A DNA stretch of 64,000 nt. It comes from Streptomyces sp. A3M-1-3 (lineage in GTDB: Bacteria > Actinomycetota > Actinomycetes > Streptomycetales > Streptomycetaceae). The stretch is from NCBI RefSeq assembly GCF_024213665.1, contig NZ_JANAVP010000024.1:26383-90382 (forward strand), read 5' to 3'. Positions 63,420 to 64,000 of this stretch are shown here, piece after piece (positions within the stretch are counted from its first letter, which is position 1; the number at the start of each line of letters is the position of its first letter). The translations under genes were made by a program, and so were the position numbers. The notes below the pieces were generated by a model. That model saw only the letters and a list, made by a program, of their open reading frames with translations, ran no database searches and was not told the DNA's origin.

Positions 63420-64000
63420 TCGGCGGGGGCGCGCCCTTGTCCAGGGTGAGGGCCGCGCCGCCCACGGGGGTGGCGTCCGGGTCGTCGTCCACCAGGTCGC
63501 GGGCCATGAGCGTCGCGCCTGCGACCGCCCCCGGCATGAGGAAGACCGCCACCAGCGGGACCAGGAACGCCAGCACCAGCGGGACGCCGAAGCCGAGGGC
63601 CAGCATGCGGCGTTGGCGCAGCATCGCGAGCCGGGCCTTCTGGTCGATGCGGCGGCGCTGAAGGGCCACGGCCGTCAGTTCGTGGGCGAGGAAGAACCCG
63701 GAGACGCAGAAACCGATCACCGGGACCACGGTCTGGCCGACGACCGGGATGAAGCCGAGGGCGAAGAGCACGATGCCGTAGCAGACGACCCGTACCAGGA
63801 TCCGCAGGCTGTCCCGGGCGGAGACCCACAGCTCGCGCCACAGCGGAAGGCCGGACTCCGGCGCGGTGCCGCCCTCCCCGATGTCGACCTGTTCGGAGAG
63901 CGACTCGTAGAAGGGCTGGCCGATCAGCAGGGTCACCGCGGTGAAGGTGATCACCGCGAGGAACAGGCCGAGCGCGAAGAGGAGGGCGGTCAGGAAACCA
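63409..64000 (-). CDS. EI24-domain membrane protein, 5' end beyond window
   Basis: At least 197 codons, open to the right edge. Several membrane helices (ALLFALGLFLAVITFTAVTLLIG; CYGIVLFALGFIPVVGQTVVPVIGF; GVPLVLAFLVPLVAVFLMPGAVAGA, in parts) and the motif GQTVVPVIGFCVSGFFLAHELT fit EI24 (CysZ-like). Function in actinobacteria unknown. Confidence 0.85.
   Translation of the reverse strand, partial: GFLTALLFALGLFLAVITFTAVTLLIGQPFYESLSEQVDIGEGGTAPESGLPLWRELWVSARDSLRILVRVVCYGIVLFALGFIPVVGQTVVPVIGFCVSGFFLAHELTAVALQRRRIDQKARLAMLRQRRMLALGFGVPLVLAFLVPLVAVFLMPGAVAGATLMARDLVDDDPDATPVGGAALTLDKGAPPPTRP

Overview
The window is about 70% G+C, GTG starts are common, and nearly every gene is recognisable as an actinomycete orthologue, so it comes from a Streptomyces (or very close relative) chromosome. 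Most of it is core genome. Accessory or decaying material lies mainly at 12.5 kb, 24 kb, 50-54 kb and 60 kb.

1-24 kb is the translation and isoprenoid block. A MinD/ParA-like ATPase with a Pro/Gln-rich tail (the kind found beside type VII secretion genes) enters from the left and faces ribF. Then, all leftward, come truB, rbfA, a DUF503 gene, infB, ylxR, nusA and rimP. Rightward genes follow: a Gly/Ala-rich lipoprotein, a DUF4439 protein, an aminoglycoside-phosphotransferase-like protein that has lost its catalytic residues, and a slipin (SPFH) protein. proS, two GNAT acetyltransferases, ispG, an RseP-type protease and dxr run leftward, so two MEP-pathway genes (ispG and dxr) flank a site-2 protease. 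A large acyl-CoA dehydrogenase closes the block.

24-25 kb is a scar: a frameshifted IS110-type transposase remnant, a short Cys-rich coding fragment, two hairpins and a tRNA-Val. From memory of S. coelicolor, genes left of here match its SCO57xx region and genes to the right its SCO23xx region, on opposite sides of oriC. An inversion junction near here is therefore plausible.

25-38 kb carries a Ter-type stress island: a HAD phosphatase, a 937-residue protein joining two phosphoribosyltransferase-like domains with TRSP and pelota-like domains, a CitE-like lyase, three TerD-family proteins (one with a repetitive Pro/Gln tail), a TerA-like protein and a TerC-family (DUF475) membrane protein. 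Such genes have been predicted computationally to make a nucleoside-like metabolite, but the pathway is uncharacterised. A peroxiredoxin and a DUF3052 gene follow.

39-54 kb holds aceE, a potassium channel, small secreted and membrane proteins, a divergent TetR/MFS pair, a MerR/aldo-keto reductase operon with a textbook 19-bp-spacer promoter, a MazF-type toxin-antitoxin pair, a serine hydrolase, a HATPase/XRE/DUF397 group and a decayed DUF262 (GmrSD-like) gene.

54-64 kb is the fatty-acid synthase locus fasR-fabD-fabH-acpP-fabF behind a pirin gene. After it come a dehydrogenase broken by one in-frame stop, a DUF3145 gene, an SGNH esterase lipoprotein, an RHH/PIN toxin-antitoxin pair, and an EI24-family membrane protein running off the right edge.
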